Source: Siphonodentalium dalli (lineage: Eukaryota; Mollusca; Scaphopoda; Gadilida; Siphonodentaliidae). Taken from it: DNA of 64,000 nucleotides. Both the position numbers and the translations under genes were made by a program. The notes beneath the pieces are model-generated. The model saw only the letters and a program-made list of their open reading frames with translations, did not search any database and was not told where the DNA came from. Positions 35,367-47,784 of the stretch are shown in pieces. The DNA is taken from NCBI GenBank assembly GCA_032622095.1, contig CP136066.1:168772664-168836663 (forward strand), given 5' to 3'. Within the stretch, counting starts at the first letter, position 1. Each line of letters begins with the position of its first letter.

Positions 35367-37862
35367 TCCGCCTGCACGCGCATTGCCAAACAGCTTAGAA
35401 GCCGCATGTGAAATTTCGAATCGTTTATCAGATAGAAGTAACTAAATGAGCTTGGCCATTGTGAATATTTTTGTTACCAACGGTGACCCAAGCTGTTAAG
35501 GTTTCCAAGTGATTGCTGACAACGACTGCTTTTTGATAGCATAGATCGTTAACAGTCTGGAAACTGAATTCTTGTTTTTTCCCATCACCCCAAACAATTG
35601 TCGCTTATTCCGCGCCCCGCGTGTATACTGTTTTTCCGAATCTTGGTATACATGGGCCAATGGCAGTTTTATTTATAGAAATGGCATTATCTTGGACGAA
35701 TTAAAAGTCGGAATGCGACAAAAGGTGTAGTTGACAATTCTGGCGAGATGCATGCATACCTTCAGTGATAAGTGGTATATAGTTGTACAAAGATTATATA
35801 CTTCTATAATATATAAAGATATATATATTCTACAATTACAATCGTAGGTATATAATATATGATCTTGAGCGCGTCACCATTTTCGATAGTCTCTTGTTAC
35901 GCAATCTCATTGTGTTTTCTGTTATTGTATTATGGGTGGTGCCAGTGGAGAGATGGAGTTTCTATTTATAGGAAGAGACACATTTAAAAGTGTAATATTA
36001 TAACTATAAGCGTTACATGTTTCAACTTGTGTGAAAATATTTTCATTTTGAAGCCATTAAAAGTTGTAGTCGTGACTGGTGAAGCCGTGTCAGCCGCCGG
36101 TTTGTTCATTATATATGTACTAATTGTTATGATTATGTTGGTGGGTCAAATCTATGAACTTTACTTCCGACGCGAGGTTATGATATATTTAGTAAATTAA
36201 ACTACTAAAGTATTGTGTATTTTACAATATATGCCCACAGTTACTTGTGCGATCATATCATGCATATGAATAAGTTTAGTTAGCGTTGTCGATTGTGATA
36301 GTATAATAGAGACCTTTCGCAAAACTCACGTTTACGGATACGGTACTACGTCACCAACATTTGTGTACTTTCTAATCGTTCTCGTATTTTACTATCCGTA
36401 ATGACGGTTACGATTTCATGGTTTCTAATAAGCTCAAATAACACCTGAAATTTATATTCTGCAATATATCACTTTACTCCGTTCGAGACTGTATATGTAT
36501 ATCATGTAAACCATCCAATTGTTTTGAGCTACGACCTCGATATACTGTTTCGATTGTTAATCACTGTACTCGTCGTGAATCACGAGCTTCCCGCGAAATA
36601 AGATCGCTATTCACAACGGATAGCCATCGCTGGCTGCGACAAAACTTTACAGTAAGAGGAGTGCACTATGAAACCAGTCGCCAAAAATACAGTATATAGT
36701 GTGCAATGCATGAGGAATTTTGAGTGATTATTATGTGCAAGATAATACACAATATATAGTGAAATTCAACAGTTATTTAATCCAACCACAATTAGACTAT
36801 CAAAACATTGTGTGACTTCTATAGTGAGATGGTTTCATGACTCCATCTTTGAAGTTTTAATTTAGAACATGTATCCACGGAACTACTAACATAGAAGGAA
36901 AATATGAGGATAATGACCCCATGTGTATAACACTAGTCAAGTAAGTTAGTAACCAAGTGTTTTACCTGATACTATTAACATATCATAGTCATGTCACATT
37001 TCAGATACAAATGCTGATAATATGTTAACTTGGTTGTTATATTGGTCTGTATTTTTGAAAAAAACCTTCCATTACAAATTACATCCAATTACTTGAGAAA
37101 ATGTGATTAATTACATTAAATTACAATTACCCCAACCCTGATTAAGTACCATTACGGTTTGAGTAATATAACAACATATTCTCCATAGGGTTCAGTATTA
37201 CATTTCGATAGGAACTAGCAAGTGAAACTAATCTGGCCAAATCTGAATTTTTCAAACTGCGCCTCAGTTTCATACGTAGTATTTCAGAAATTCAAATTAA
37301 CTATTACCATACGCAAAAGATGCCATTTATCCTAAATAAGGGAATCTTCATATGGTTTAATGTTCAGTTGTCATACATTTCAAATTGAAGCAATCAGCAT
37401 ATCCCAAATGTCACCATCTCATTTTCGATAAAAACGCTTTAAATTATTTTTACCATTGTTTAGGCCAATCAAAATCGCATGAGCATATTGAAAACGGCGT
37501 TCATCTCTTATTTGATTCATAGTTATAAATGGCAATTAATGCTTTGTTCCTCATATACTTTCTGATGTAATAACACCCTGAATGTTTATTCTATAATGTT
37601 TGGAGGAGATGTTACCCACTTCACCCGTCTCAACATTTCTGAAACTGGTAACCACATCTTCGTCGATAAGAAGATCTTCTCTTAAGGATATCTGAAAGTA
37701 GAATAATTTCTTGAAATTGTCCAAATTTCGGCCTAATTAACAACTAACCAATCACTATCTATTCCTGTTTGACAAAATTTAATATTCATAGCGGGCTAGC
37801 ATGACCAATTCAGCCTCTGGGGACCTCATTCTGCAAATGACAGACACACTATTTCAAGGCTT
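35367..37862. other. Gene-free stretch
   Basis: AT-rich, with no supported coding region or clear repeat. Confidence 0.4.
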
Positions 37863-38049
37863 GTGAAATACAGGATTTGGACAAAAGATGTGCCATGGGA
37901 TATATACGATATAGATAAAGTTTATTTGAATTTCAGAAGCCATATACAATGTTTAAAATTAAGCTGGGAGTGTTTTCTTGTGTTTTGCATGTACACGAAA
38001 GTGCCTTGGTTTGTGTCTGTACCCTTTACGAAGCATGTCGATATCCGAA

Positions 38050-38885
38050 GCTTTGTGCGTCTTCGAATCTTGCCAATCGATATGAGTGGACGACACTCGA
38101 TTCACGGCCAAATATCTGAGCCCCAATTGTTATATTTGTTCTTGTTGTCAACTGTGGGTCGCCGAGCTACTAACTTTGTCCCAGCAGAATGTTGCGCCCC
38201 TTTGCACTGAAAGACGAAAAAGTATTATTAAAGAAATTAGTTGACTCTATGGAAAAATAAATTATATGTTATGATATTCAGACGATATGTCAACTGAAGC
38301 AATGTAGAAATTTACTAACAAATAACATTCCGTTCACACACAGTGGTTGTGGATAATGGAATATTCCATGGTTTATATTCCATATCTATTATGAGTCAGT
38401 ACCGACTATTTTTGGCTTTAAATGGGGTACGATTATCACCAGTTATATATATACCTTTATTTCAAAAAATATTTCGTCAATCCCAGATTGTGATTCCGCG
38501 ATGTGGACACAAAGCACCGATAAGCACACCCGATACATTGATAGGCCGCGAGCCGTTTGGGCAGTGTGATATACTGATTTATCAAACGCTTATTGTTAAC
38601 GCTGAAATGTTATATGCATTAATTGTACTTATTTCAAGGATCAATATGGTGAAGTAGTCCAAATTGCGTTCTTTTTTGCTCCACTCTGCGAGTCACAATT
38701 GTTACAGTGTTGCTCTCATTACAAGTTACGGGGTACGCTATGAAATATGCTTACCGTACCAACTTTGAACTTGGAAGCGGTCTCACAAAAAAAAAATTGA
38801 GTAGGCGGAACTATAAAAGCTTCCCAGTTGTTAAAAGACAAAAGGTGTGACAAATGTGAATTTTGGAAATCTCAGACAATTATTA
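38050..38885 (+). repeat. Dispersed repeat, copy 1
   Basis: 38055-38225 matches 63730-63915, and 38219-38880 matches 39305-40003. Copy 1 lacks about 56 bp (with ATAGGGATGCAAAATAAAT) present in the other two. The ORFs across it are not shared in frame, so it looks non-coding. Confidence 0.85.
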
Positions 38886-39304
38886 TTCAGCAATCTAAAT
38901 GTAATAATAATCATCGTCAGTCCATACATTGTCGCAACTTAAACGTATTCAATAAAGACTTTTACACCGTGTTCCACAGTGTCGTAACGTTACTCTGAGT
39001 TGGCACCTTTGATCTTTGTCAACAACTACCAGCATACATCAAAGGCAGCGCAAAACTGATGTCGGCTGAAATACATTTATGGCAGTGTATATATATTTAT
39101 TTGATGTATTTGGCTTTGAAACTGTACCGAGATAGTGAGTGCAATGGGTGTATTAGGTTCATTATGGGAACAAACACACACACATATATATAAACATTGG
39201 AATTAGAATCGGAAATTGGCCAAGTGTGCCTCCAGTTATTGGAAATCGGTCCAATGGGCCTTTGTATTTTCGGAACATCACTATGTATAATCAAATTGTA
39301 CCTT

Positions 39305-40003
39305 ATTATTAAAGAAATTAGTTGACTCTATGGAAAAAATAGGGATGCAAAATAAATAATATATAATGCCATATTATGGGTACGCTCAAATTATATGTTA
39401 TGATATTCAGACGATATGTCAACTGAAGCAATGTAGAAATTTACTAACAAATAACGTTCCGTTCACACACAGTGGTTGTGGATAATGGAATATTCCATGG
39501 TTTATATTCCATATCTATTATGAGTCAGTACCGACTATTTTTGGCTTTAAATGGGGTACGATTATCACCAGTTATATAATACCTTTATTTCAAAAAATAT
39601 TTCGTCAATTCCAGATTGTGATTCCTCGATGTGGACAAAAAGCACCGATAAGCACACCCGATACATTGATAGGCCGCGAGCCGTTTGGGCAGTGTGATAT
39701 ACTGATTTATCAAACGCTTATTGTTAACGCAGAAATGTTATATGAATTAATTGTACTTATTTCAAGGATCAATATGGTGAAGTAGTCCCAAATTGCGTTC
39801 TTTTTTTCTCCACTCTGCGAGTCACAATTGTTACAGTGATGCTCTCATTACAAGTTACGGGGTAGGCTATGAAATATGCTTACCGTACCAACTTTGAACT
39901 TGGAAGCGGTCTCACAAAACAAAAATTGAGTAGGCGGAACTATAAAAGCTTCCCAGTTGTTAAAAGACAAAAGGTGTGACAAATGGGAATTTTGGAAATC
40001 TCA
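39305..40003 (+). mobile_element. Dispersed repeat, copy 2, between 32-bp direct repeats
   Basis: This 699-bp copy is bordered by an identical 32-bp sequence at 39273-39304 and 40004-40035 (beginning GAACATCACTATG). Flanking duplication suggests insertion, though 32 bp is long for a target duplication. Confidence 0.7.
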
Positions 40004-40316
40004 GAACATCACTATGTATAATCAAATTGTACCTTTGCATTAAGGAGATTTTTGATGGGTTGTCTACATGCAGTTTATACACAATATCCTGCAAGAACTC
40101 CCAAATACTTGTTGATGCTCCTGAGTACTGAATGTCAAAGACATAATATGCCTTGAAGGCAAGGTCCATTACTCTAATTCAGAACCACATTTCAGGAAGA
40201 ATCCTTCTATGCCCACGAAAGTCTGGGCCACCTCCAGTTGAGTACCCATTATTATGATATTTGGCGTCCTTGTTGATGAGAACCTAATCTGTTGCAGAGA
40301 TGTACCAACCTGCAAA
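39960..40316 (-). pseudogene. Fragment of unnamed repetitive protein gene
   Basis: After an acceptor ATTTGCAG near 40317 the minus strand gives GWYISATD, a TAG, then NNGYSTGGGPDFRGHRRILP, a second stop, and FKAYYVFDIQYSGASTSIWE. These are phrases I associate with unnamed repetitive proteins of invertebrates and fish. Exon 1 at 41270 could splice here in frame (Lys-Ile-Gly|Gly-Trp-Tyr). The two in-frame stops make it a pseudogene. Confidence 0.4.
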
Positions 40317-40474
40317 TAATTGATGAAAGAGATGAATTACATTAATGAAAGTATTAATGACAGCGTAGGCCAGTGACATATTTTGGTGAAATTCAGTTGC
40401 TCCCAACTACATATTGTCTATATGTAGGGACTTGCAAAATCAGGGCTTTTACTCATACCGATGACGAGATATAT

Positions 40475-41390
40475 CACCCTACTGGAGTGTTTCACATCAC
40501 TGTAAATAGATAGTACATAATTCAAAGTTAAACTGACATAATTCACCAGAGAACATATTGTTTACAATTCAAGGTAATTCACACATAAGCATGTAATTAA
40601 AAAAAATGTTTTCACTAAACTCTGAGAAAAAATACGTTCAAAGTAGCATGTGGTAAATAATACTATATTAGTAATAATATTAGTTATTACTAAATTATAC
40701 TTTACCAATAACACAATTGATCGATTGTTTTTATTTTGATGACCAGAAAATCTACATTTTGTAGGATAGTATACAAACATAACAAGTGGTTATGACTTAT
40801 ATAACACTAATACTAATAACATAATTAATTTAAAATTTAATATATATATATATATATATAACTTATTTATAAATTATAACTATAAGAATTAAGATTGTAT
40901 AGTAAACAGCTTTGGACTATAATCTGAATGAGGTAAAGATGCTGCTAATAGAATCTGACTGGAAATAAAATGGGGCTGTGGCTGATGATAGTTCAAGATA
41001 AAATAATTAACGAACGCCACGATAATAATATTAATAAGCAAATGAGTGCTCTCAGCTGTATTTCCCTTGTGTAATCGTGGGAAGGACTGATTATAATTAA
41101 TCATTAATGATTTAACTTTTAACTCCAATGTTTATAATATGTAATTATGATATTATATGTTATAATATAAACTCAATAAAGCCAATGAAAATGAGGTATA
41201 ATCAACCTAACTGTAATAAATGCATGTACCGACTATAAAACTTAAAAAAAAGAATGAAGTTCAACTTACCGCCAATTTTTACAATGGTGCCTCTGTGTCT
41301 CCCCTTGAAACGCGGGCATCTTGCCATCAATATGTCTCCAATGGCATACACATCCTTCCTTGGGCTATAGACGTAGCTAATGGGTATTGG
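40475..41390. repeat. Segmental duplication, copy A
   Basis: It matches 43912-44715 almost throughout (CACCAGAGAACATATTG, TGGCTGATGAT(A/T)GTTCAAG and others). It consists of an intron and the 3' part of the exon at 41270. An (AT)n tract differs in length between the copies. Confidence 0.85.
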
Positions 41391-41621
41391 ACACCAATGC
41401 CCATCATCCCAATTGATCAGGTAATAGTCTTCGTTTTCCGTCGCCATTATATTTAATATTCCCTGACAAAAGTTTGAACGTGAACGCGGGCATCTTGCCA
41501 TCAATATGTCTCCAATGGCATACACATCCTTCCTTGGTCTATAGACGTAGCTAATGGGTATTGGACACCAATGCCCATCATCCCAATTGATCAGGTAATA
41601 GTCTTCGTTTTCCGTCGCCAT
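41270..41621 (-). CDS. Tudor/BEN-protein-like N-terminal exon, internally duplicated
   Basis: From ATG at 41621 (minus) the product begins MATENEDYYLINWDDG. It continues with CPIPISYVY, DVYAIGDILMARCPRFKGRH and GTIVKIGG, ending at a donor (GGCG|GTAAGTTG) at about 41269. The pattern (short strand, Trp-Asp-Asp-Gly, then Gly-Asp-x-x-Met-Ala-Arg and a strand) resembles the small Tudor-like module at the N-terminus of unnamed BEN-domain-type proteins; that assignment is tentative. The module appears twice because of the 174-bp in-frame tandem duplication, with a second ATG at 41447. The next exon may be at 40316. Confidence 0.45.
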
Positions 41622-41658
41622 TATATTTAATATTCCCTGACAAAAGTTTGAACGTGAA
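41311..41658 (-). repeat. 174-bp in-frame tandem duplication
   Basis: 41311-41484 and 41485-41658 are virtually identical; one difference (G/T near 41365) changes Ser to Arg. 174 is divisible by three, so the frame is kept. Part of the same exon appears a third time at about 44640-44706. Confidence 0.92.
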
Positions 41659-42206
41659 GATCTCGAGCATAACGTGACTCGCGCGTGCACTATAGTATGA
41701 CCTGATAAGTTTGAATTTAAATAGGGAGTTTGATGACACAAAATCAAATCAAAATTGATGTGAACTTGATCGTCTGGATAAACGTACGTTGTATGCGATA
41801 TTTGTTCACAATAAGTAGTAATTTAGCCAATTTGGGTTAAACTTTTGTGTCACGTGATATGGTGGGGGCAAGATAGGACAGTAAAGTTCTGGCAAGAGTT
41901 GGACAGAGTAACTGACTCAAACTCCATGCAGGGTTTACCTCCTTTGATAACTCTGTAAGAGTCAGAAAGGAAGCATGACTGATCTTATCTCATCTTATCG
42001 TGTAAATACCTCCTATGTTAGGAGAACCGACGTGCGCTCTGGTTGAGACTGTATAATATGATAGTAGTGTGACGTCACTGAACTGCGCCACGTTTCACAA
42101 CTGTTCTGCGACGGGTATTTTGTTTTTACCAGAATCAACCAATGGATTACAACCATTTGGCGCAAAAAAATGGCGTAAATAAACGCGCGTCTTTGACTTA
42201 AATTAA

Positions 42207-42468
42207 ATGGATAGGCCTACGCCAAAAAGGAAGAGGACCATACACGGCATACAATCACACTGGGAAGTAAATTTCGCGTACTACCAGATGGCGGTGAATG
42301 AAAGAAAACCTCTCTGGGAGTAAAAGTTCAAATTCAATTCCGAATCCAACTGACTTTTCTGTAAATTATGAGGACAGTGAGATTGACAATGACATTCCAT
42401 CTGAATTGCTTCATTTGGTGCATGTAGCAGACACTATTACTAGTGATCTTGGACTTGGACATATGTAA
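42207..42468 (+). CDS. Small ORF with one frame change (unknown)
   Basis: From ATG 42207 the frame reads MDRPTPKRKRTIHG and on to a TAA at 42321. A shift of one base there opens SKSSNSIPNPTDF and an acidic end (EDSEIDNDIPSELLHLV) to TAA at 42468, giving about 87 residues in all. Basic N-terminus and acidic C-terminus recall small transposon accessory proteins, but no family is recognised. It is transcribed away from the exon at 41621, about 590 bp apart. Confidence 0.35.
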
Positions 42469-42781
42469 TGATATAAAATAATGGATTGCATCATTTTTAA
42501 TAACTGTCAGTCAATTATTAGCATTTTGCTCGTACTCGATTTCCATGAAACTACAATCTACTGGTTGTTCTAACAGATGTTGTACACGCAAAGATTTTAG
42601 CAATTTGCGCATATTGCTTAATGTTTGGCTATGAGCAATATATTTTGTTGAATACTGTCTTGGGAGGAGCTTATCGAGTCGTGTACGTATCTTCTGTATC
42701 GAAGCTCCTCCAATATATCTTATCTTGGCATGGATGGATGGTGATAACTGCTGCTCCTGATTAGGTGAACAGATGCTATTT

Positions 42782-43930
42782 CTAAGTCGGTAACTTGTCT
42801 GTCAAATAGCCAAAATGCAAGACAAGAAATTTGAACTGTAATTTCGTTGGATTGTCTGAACAGAATACTTCCTTATGTTGCAAATGTTCAGAACTGGATA
42901 CAAGCTTGCCAAGAGAAGTGTGAATATCCTTCCAAACTTTTGTCGACTGGAGATTTTTACCCAATTGATCTTTGCATATAAATAATCTATGATTTTTCAT
43001 AAAAATTAGATCATTTGTGACATGTTGAACATACGAGTTTGATGTTCAGATATAAAGTCCTTAATGTCACGTGTACAAGTTTGTATAACTACATTGTCAC
43101 AAATGTTAGATATTTCCTTTTTATGAAGCACAGAAAGTAGTGAAGAATTTGCTACAAGCGATATCCGTCTTATAGCCAATCACTCTCAAATTGCCCTTAC
43201 ATGTGACTCTTCCAACTGCAAATCTAAGTTGACCAGGAGCAAAAAAGGATGTACAGTCAATTTCAGCAGCTGGAAGAATCGGGCACTGTGAACATTCCGA
43301 TCATATGACAATTTGAAGGGATGTTGCAAACGACTTGGAGAATTGTTTTTAGTAACTTTGTCCAAAATTTCATACTGAATCATTGGAATCCTTACCTTTT
43401 GGAAATTGGACAAATGTGTCAGCACCCATTGACACACTAACAACATTCCCTTCCAACCCATTGTATAACTTGTCAGTAATATTTCTTGTTAGTATGACTG
43501 GAGCGCTAACCTTTAGGCACATGTGCCTTGACGCCTGAGAATTGGATAGCAGTCTTGTTTGTCCTGGAATAAGATAAACAATTTGTTAATATATTCAATG
43601 TATTATGTAAAACAAAACTGATAGAATTAATATTTGCATGACACTTATAGATATTTATTGAGAATAAATAGCCCTTTTAGGGAACAATACACCATTGGTT
43701 TCGTTAATTTGAACTAGCACCAAATTATTGCCTGCAAGTAGAATACCAACATTTTCACTAAATTCATGTTGAGGTGAAGATTATTTACCTGTATACCTCC
43801 AAAAGGTTGATCATTCTCTCTTATTTCTCTAATCACCTTATATTTGTCCAAAGCAAACCTTTGACAGCACTTGGTAGCTACTTTGAGCACGATTGTTCTC
43901 AATTTCTATTTGATCACCCTACCGGAGTGT
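42782..43930 (-). pseudogene. PIF1-like helicase, second broken copy
   Basis: On the minus strand 43902-43770 encodes VIREIRENDQPFGGIQ, the strand after the Walker B region of PIF1-type helicases, ending at a donor (ACAG|GTAAATA). 43461-43186 encodes GLEGNVVSVSMGAD, IPMIQYEILDKVTK and a damaged motif V (NVHSAR in place of TVHTAQG), where about 8 bp are lost relative to 7270-7290. The order agrees with a helicase read right to left. An ORF at 43000-42782 continues without a recognised domain. Walker A is not found. Confidence 0.6.
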
Positions 43931-44715
43931 TTCACATCACTTTAAATAGCACATAATAGTACATGATCCAAAGTTAAACTGGCATAATTCACCAGAGAAC
44001 ATATTGTTTACAATTCAAGGTAATTCACACATAGGCATGTAATAAAAATAAATAATTTTCACTAATCTCTGAGAAAAAATACGTTCAAAGTAGCATGTGG
44101 TAAATAATACTATATTAGTAACAATATTAGTTATTACTAAATTTATACCAATAACACAATTGATTGATTGTTTTTATTTTGATGACCAGAAAATCTACAT
44201 TTTGTAGGATAGTATACAAACATAACAAGTGGTTATAACTTATATAACACTAATACTAATAACAGTATTAATTTAAAATTTAATATATATATAACTTATT
44301 TATAAATTATAACTATAAGAATTAAGATTGTATAGTAAACAGCTTTGGACCATAATTTTAATGAGGTAAAGAGGCTGCTAATAGAATCTGACTGGAAATA
44401 AAATGGGGCTGTGGCTGATGATTGTTCAAGATAAAATAATTAACGAACGCCACGATAATAATATTAATAAGCAAATGAGTGCTCTCAGCTGTATTTCCCT
44501 TGTGTAGTCATGGGAAGGACTGATTATAATTAATCATTAATGATTTAACTTTTAACTCCAATGTTTATATTATGTAATTATGATATTATATGTTATAATA
44601 TAAACTTAATAAAGCCAAGTTCAACTTACCGCCAATTTTTACAATGGTGCCTCTGTGTCTCCCCTTGCAACTCGGGCATCTTGCCATCAATATGTCTCCA
44701 ATGGCATAGACATAC
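43912..44715. repeat. Segmental duplication, copy B
   Basis: Second copy of 40475-41390, including the acceptor-side exon piece CCGCCAATTTTTACAATGG. It ends in the middle of the exon, at about 44710, where a retroelement-like tail begins. Confidence 0.85.
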
Positions 44716-44805
44716 ACACGTACCAAGTTTCGTCCCGATCGGTCGAGAATCGTAGATTTGTATAAATGACAGACAGACAGAGGTCTTCAAAATATATATG
44801 AGATA
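44716..44805 (+). mobile_element. 3' tail of a LINE/SINE-like element
   Basis: CGTACCAAGTTTCGTCCCGATCGG is followed by GACAGACAGACAG and an AT-rich tail. A similar tail stands at 58105-58215. Such 'accaagtttcgtc... gacagacag' ends are typical of retrotransposon 3' ends in invertebrates (from memory). Confidence 0.5.
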
Positions 44806-45159
44806 ACATAATGTTAATTTCTTTGATATGAATCCCTCAACACATTCAACAAAGCATATAGGTTTATTTGTTCTGTTAATCCCGATAGCGATGTTTCCGT
44901 GTCACTGGTGTTGTTTGGTTTTGTGAAAAACTCCACTTAAACATTCACAATACATAAATAGACCAATCGCATCAAAAATAACAATCAGGTGTAATTAAAA
45001 CCTATTTATGTTCCAAACGTCCACCCAATAATGAGGGCATATAATAAATATGGAATTATACAATAATCAAGTTGCAAACAGTCGATTGCAGACATAGCAT
45101 GTAAGGTTAAAATGTTGGCATGGTCGGTTGGTTATGTACGAATTAAAGCAACACTTTAC
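44806..45159. other. Short gene-free stretch
   Basis: No supported feature in this AT-rich segment downstream of the minus-strand pseudogene. Confidence 0.4.
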
Positions 45160-47170
45160 TCAGTTTAATATTATTATTTTAGTCTCGGGTCTATTGTGGC
45201 CAACATGGACGAGCTGCAATATCGCTTTAAATATACATTTTAATAATAATTTGTGACACAGAAACATCGCAGGAATTAACCGATTTCGAAGCTCAATAAA
45301 GTATAATATATAGCTCTCCCCATCCAGACGATCGATGTTTCGGATTACATTTAACCATCGATCCTCTGTTGGCAAACCCTTCGGGATCCACATTTTGACG
45401 CGCTTGTTTTTCCCCTCTAGAACAAAATCTCCTCCCTCGCACTGAGAAATGTTTCCACTTTGTGAAAACGCCATGTTGTCACCCATGAAGGAATGCACTA
45501 TTGCGGGCATTTGCACAAGGCCACTAATGTCCCGCAGTAAAATTTCCTGGTAGTTTGGCATATTGCACCCAGAACATAGTGGTTTAAGGGCGTTGATAGC
45601 GAAATATGCCATGGTGTGGATATTGCGGCGAATCGACGATCTAAACAGATGCATGGCAAACAGGTAATTGAAAGTAATATCAAAATGTAATTGAAAATTG
45701 GGATTCTTCACATTGGCACACCATTGAGTGAAGTTTCTTGTGCCGCCGGTGGCAGATGACTGGCGAACAAACGGCAACAACAGTTCATCTGCCATGCTAA
45801 ATAATGATATTTGGAGAAACTGCCACGCTTTATGATGATTTTTGGCCTTCATGCATGATTCCAAAGCTTTCTGTGATTTAAAATTCATGTGCTCTGCCAA
45901 TTCTTTTAGATGAATGTTCCATAATAGTTTACACAAACATTTTGTAAAATTTAGTTCAATGTGACCCATTCCTGGTGTTAACAATATCTTTCCAAATGTT
46001 CTTACATCTGGATCATTTAATTTAGAACTGTCATGAAGAGCATCACAGTGGTTTTTAAAATCTGAACATTGATTGAAAGAAATTCCACAGCATGTGAACG
46101 ACCGTGCCAAGAGTCTACTACCCAGGAGGTATGGGGAACCATCGCATCCCAGCACAGCCCATTTCCGGTTTACCATAGATTCAGTCAATTTAAATAGTAT
46201 TTCTCGCACACTTCCATACGAACAGGGGTTCTTGAATATTGGTTCACCTAGATTAAAAGTGTGTTCGCCTGGATTACCTTGGCCAGTGACCCAATCATAC
46301 TGAGAACTTTTATTAGTAGATTTTTGAAAATCAACTTCTCCACTGTGGCTTATTTTCACCATTTTGGAAGGCGGTCCCACCAACTATTCCGAAATGTTAG
46401 TAGACATTTCATTTGTTACAATATTTATTCGATCTTTGATGAATTGATCACGTTCTACTTTAAAGATACGAGCCCACCTCTCTGTAAACTGGCGAATCCT
46501 GGTAAATATATCGATACACCCGCTAATGTTGTACTTTAACCAGTTGCGCGGTGCCAACGGTGACAAGTTCATTATTCCCGTTTGGTTATGTGGAATGATA
46601 TTTAGAATGTTTGTTATCACACTGACCACAGGTTTGTTTGCATACGATATTCGCCAACGTTTGGCCAAAACTTGATTATTTTCAAAAAAAGTTAAACAAT
46701 CGTCGCCATCAGTAGGTGCTGATATTGGAAGTTTTCCGTGATCCTTGATCCATTTTAATATAGTTTTATAGGACCCGCATGCATCGACCCGAACAAGGAA
46801 ACGACCGTCTTCGATGCCGTAACAAAGTAAGACACAAGAGCCATGATCATGGACATGGGCCCGATAAAATTAAGGTTTCTTAAAAAATATAGTTGTTCCA
46901 TGATTACACAAAGAATTATATATTTTTTGGAGTCGTTTTGAACGCACAAATTCCTTTCAGAAACGAAACTGCCACTGAATTCCTGTCATTTAACCAACTT
47001 TCTGGACTAAACGTATTCAAATCGAAATTGGACCACTTGGCCGATGCCCCGTCCTCGTACATATGCATCGATTCTGTTTCTCCTATACCATACGCCAGCC
47101 TTTCAACATCCGCCCGCGGGATGCTTCCATCTTGTATAGATTCCAGAACTTTGTTAACTGTGTCGGCCAT
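45160..47170 (-). pseudogene. DUF6589-like repeat gene, broken
   Basis: Read from 47170: MADTVNKVLESIQDGSIP begins an N-terminal segment to 46916, with one-base changes near 46925 and 46790. It continues through SYFVTASKTV, TFFENNQVLAKRWRISYANK and SVITNILNIIPHN, an in-frame TAG just before 46383, and then 400 open codons to 45160. The long part has VLGCDGSPYLLGSRLL and LTPGMGHIELNFTKCLCKLL followed by NHHKAWQFLQISL. These correspond to the conserved Cys-Asp-Gly and Pro-Gly-x-x-His blocks that I recall from DUF6589-type genes. Function is unknown; the acidic and His residues would suit a nuclease or transposase fold, but this is speculation. Three breaks in about 650 codons suggest recent decay or assembly indels. 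A fragment of a relative lies at 32736-33180. Confidence 0.62.
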
Positions 47171-47261
47171 ATTTTGGATCTTTCTTTCTCGACAAATTAT
47201 GATGTTATGAAAATTAAGCTTGGGTCAGAAAATTCGCATTGTACGCCTATTCAGCAACACG

Positions 47262-47715
47262 GAACGCTCGATTTCCATTGTATAAAGGTGGGCCCATTGT
47301 ATTTGGTGTGGTACAACCCCTTTTTGATGCGGACTTTTGAACTTTACCCACGGTTAACTATATGTTGGACCAAAAAAACCCAGCCTATTTCATAATGGTA
47401 TCGTCAACAGGTCGACTGCATCTTCTTATTGGTTCGTATTCGCTGGTCTTCGACCAACCAAATTGCTAGCATATCGTCATGTGACATAACAAGTCACGGA
47501 CATCAGCAACCAAGTTGAAAACGCTCGATTCCCATGGCATAAAGGTGGGTCCATTATATGTGGTGTGGTGCAACCCCCTTTTTGATGCTAAATGTGTAAC
47601 TTTCCCCATGATGAACTATACGTTGGACCAACAAAAACTACCCTATTTCATAATGGTATCACCCTATACAGATCGACTGCATATTCATATTGGTTTATCG
47701 ACCTATCAACTTGCT
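47262..47715 (+). repeat. Diverged tandem duplication (~255 bp) upstream of the DUF6589-like gene
   Basis: 47262-47470 and 47516-47715 share ACGCTCGATT(T/C)CCAT, AAAGGTGGG(C/T)CCATT and TATTTCATAATGGTATC. The position, within 600 bp upstream of the 47170 start, suggests a promoter-side repeat. Confidence 0.8.
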
Positions 47716-47784
47716 AGCATACCACGAACACATCAACCAAGTAAAAAAAAAACAATAGACGAGAAACGCCATTTTAATTGTTAG

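Noticed and set aside
37863-38210. 115-codon ORF as a gene
   Set aside because: Its second half lies in the dispersed repeat whose other copies do not keep the same frame.
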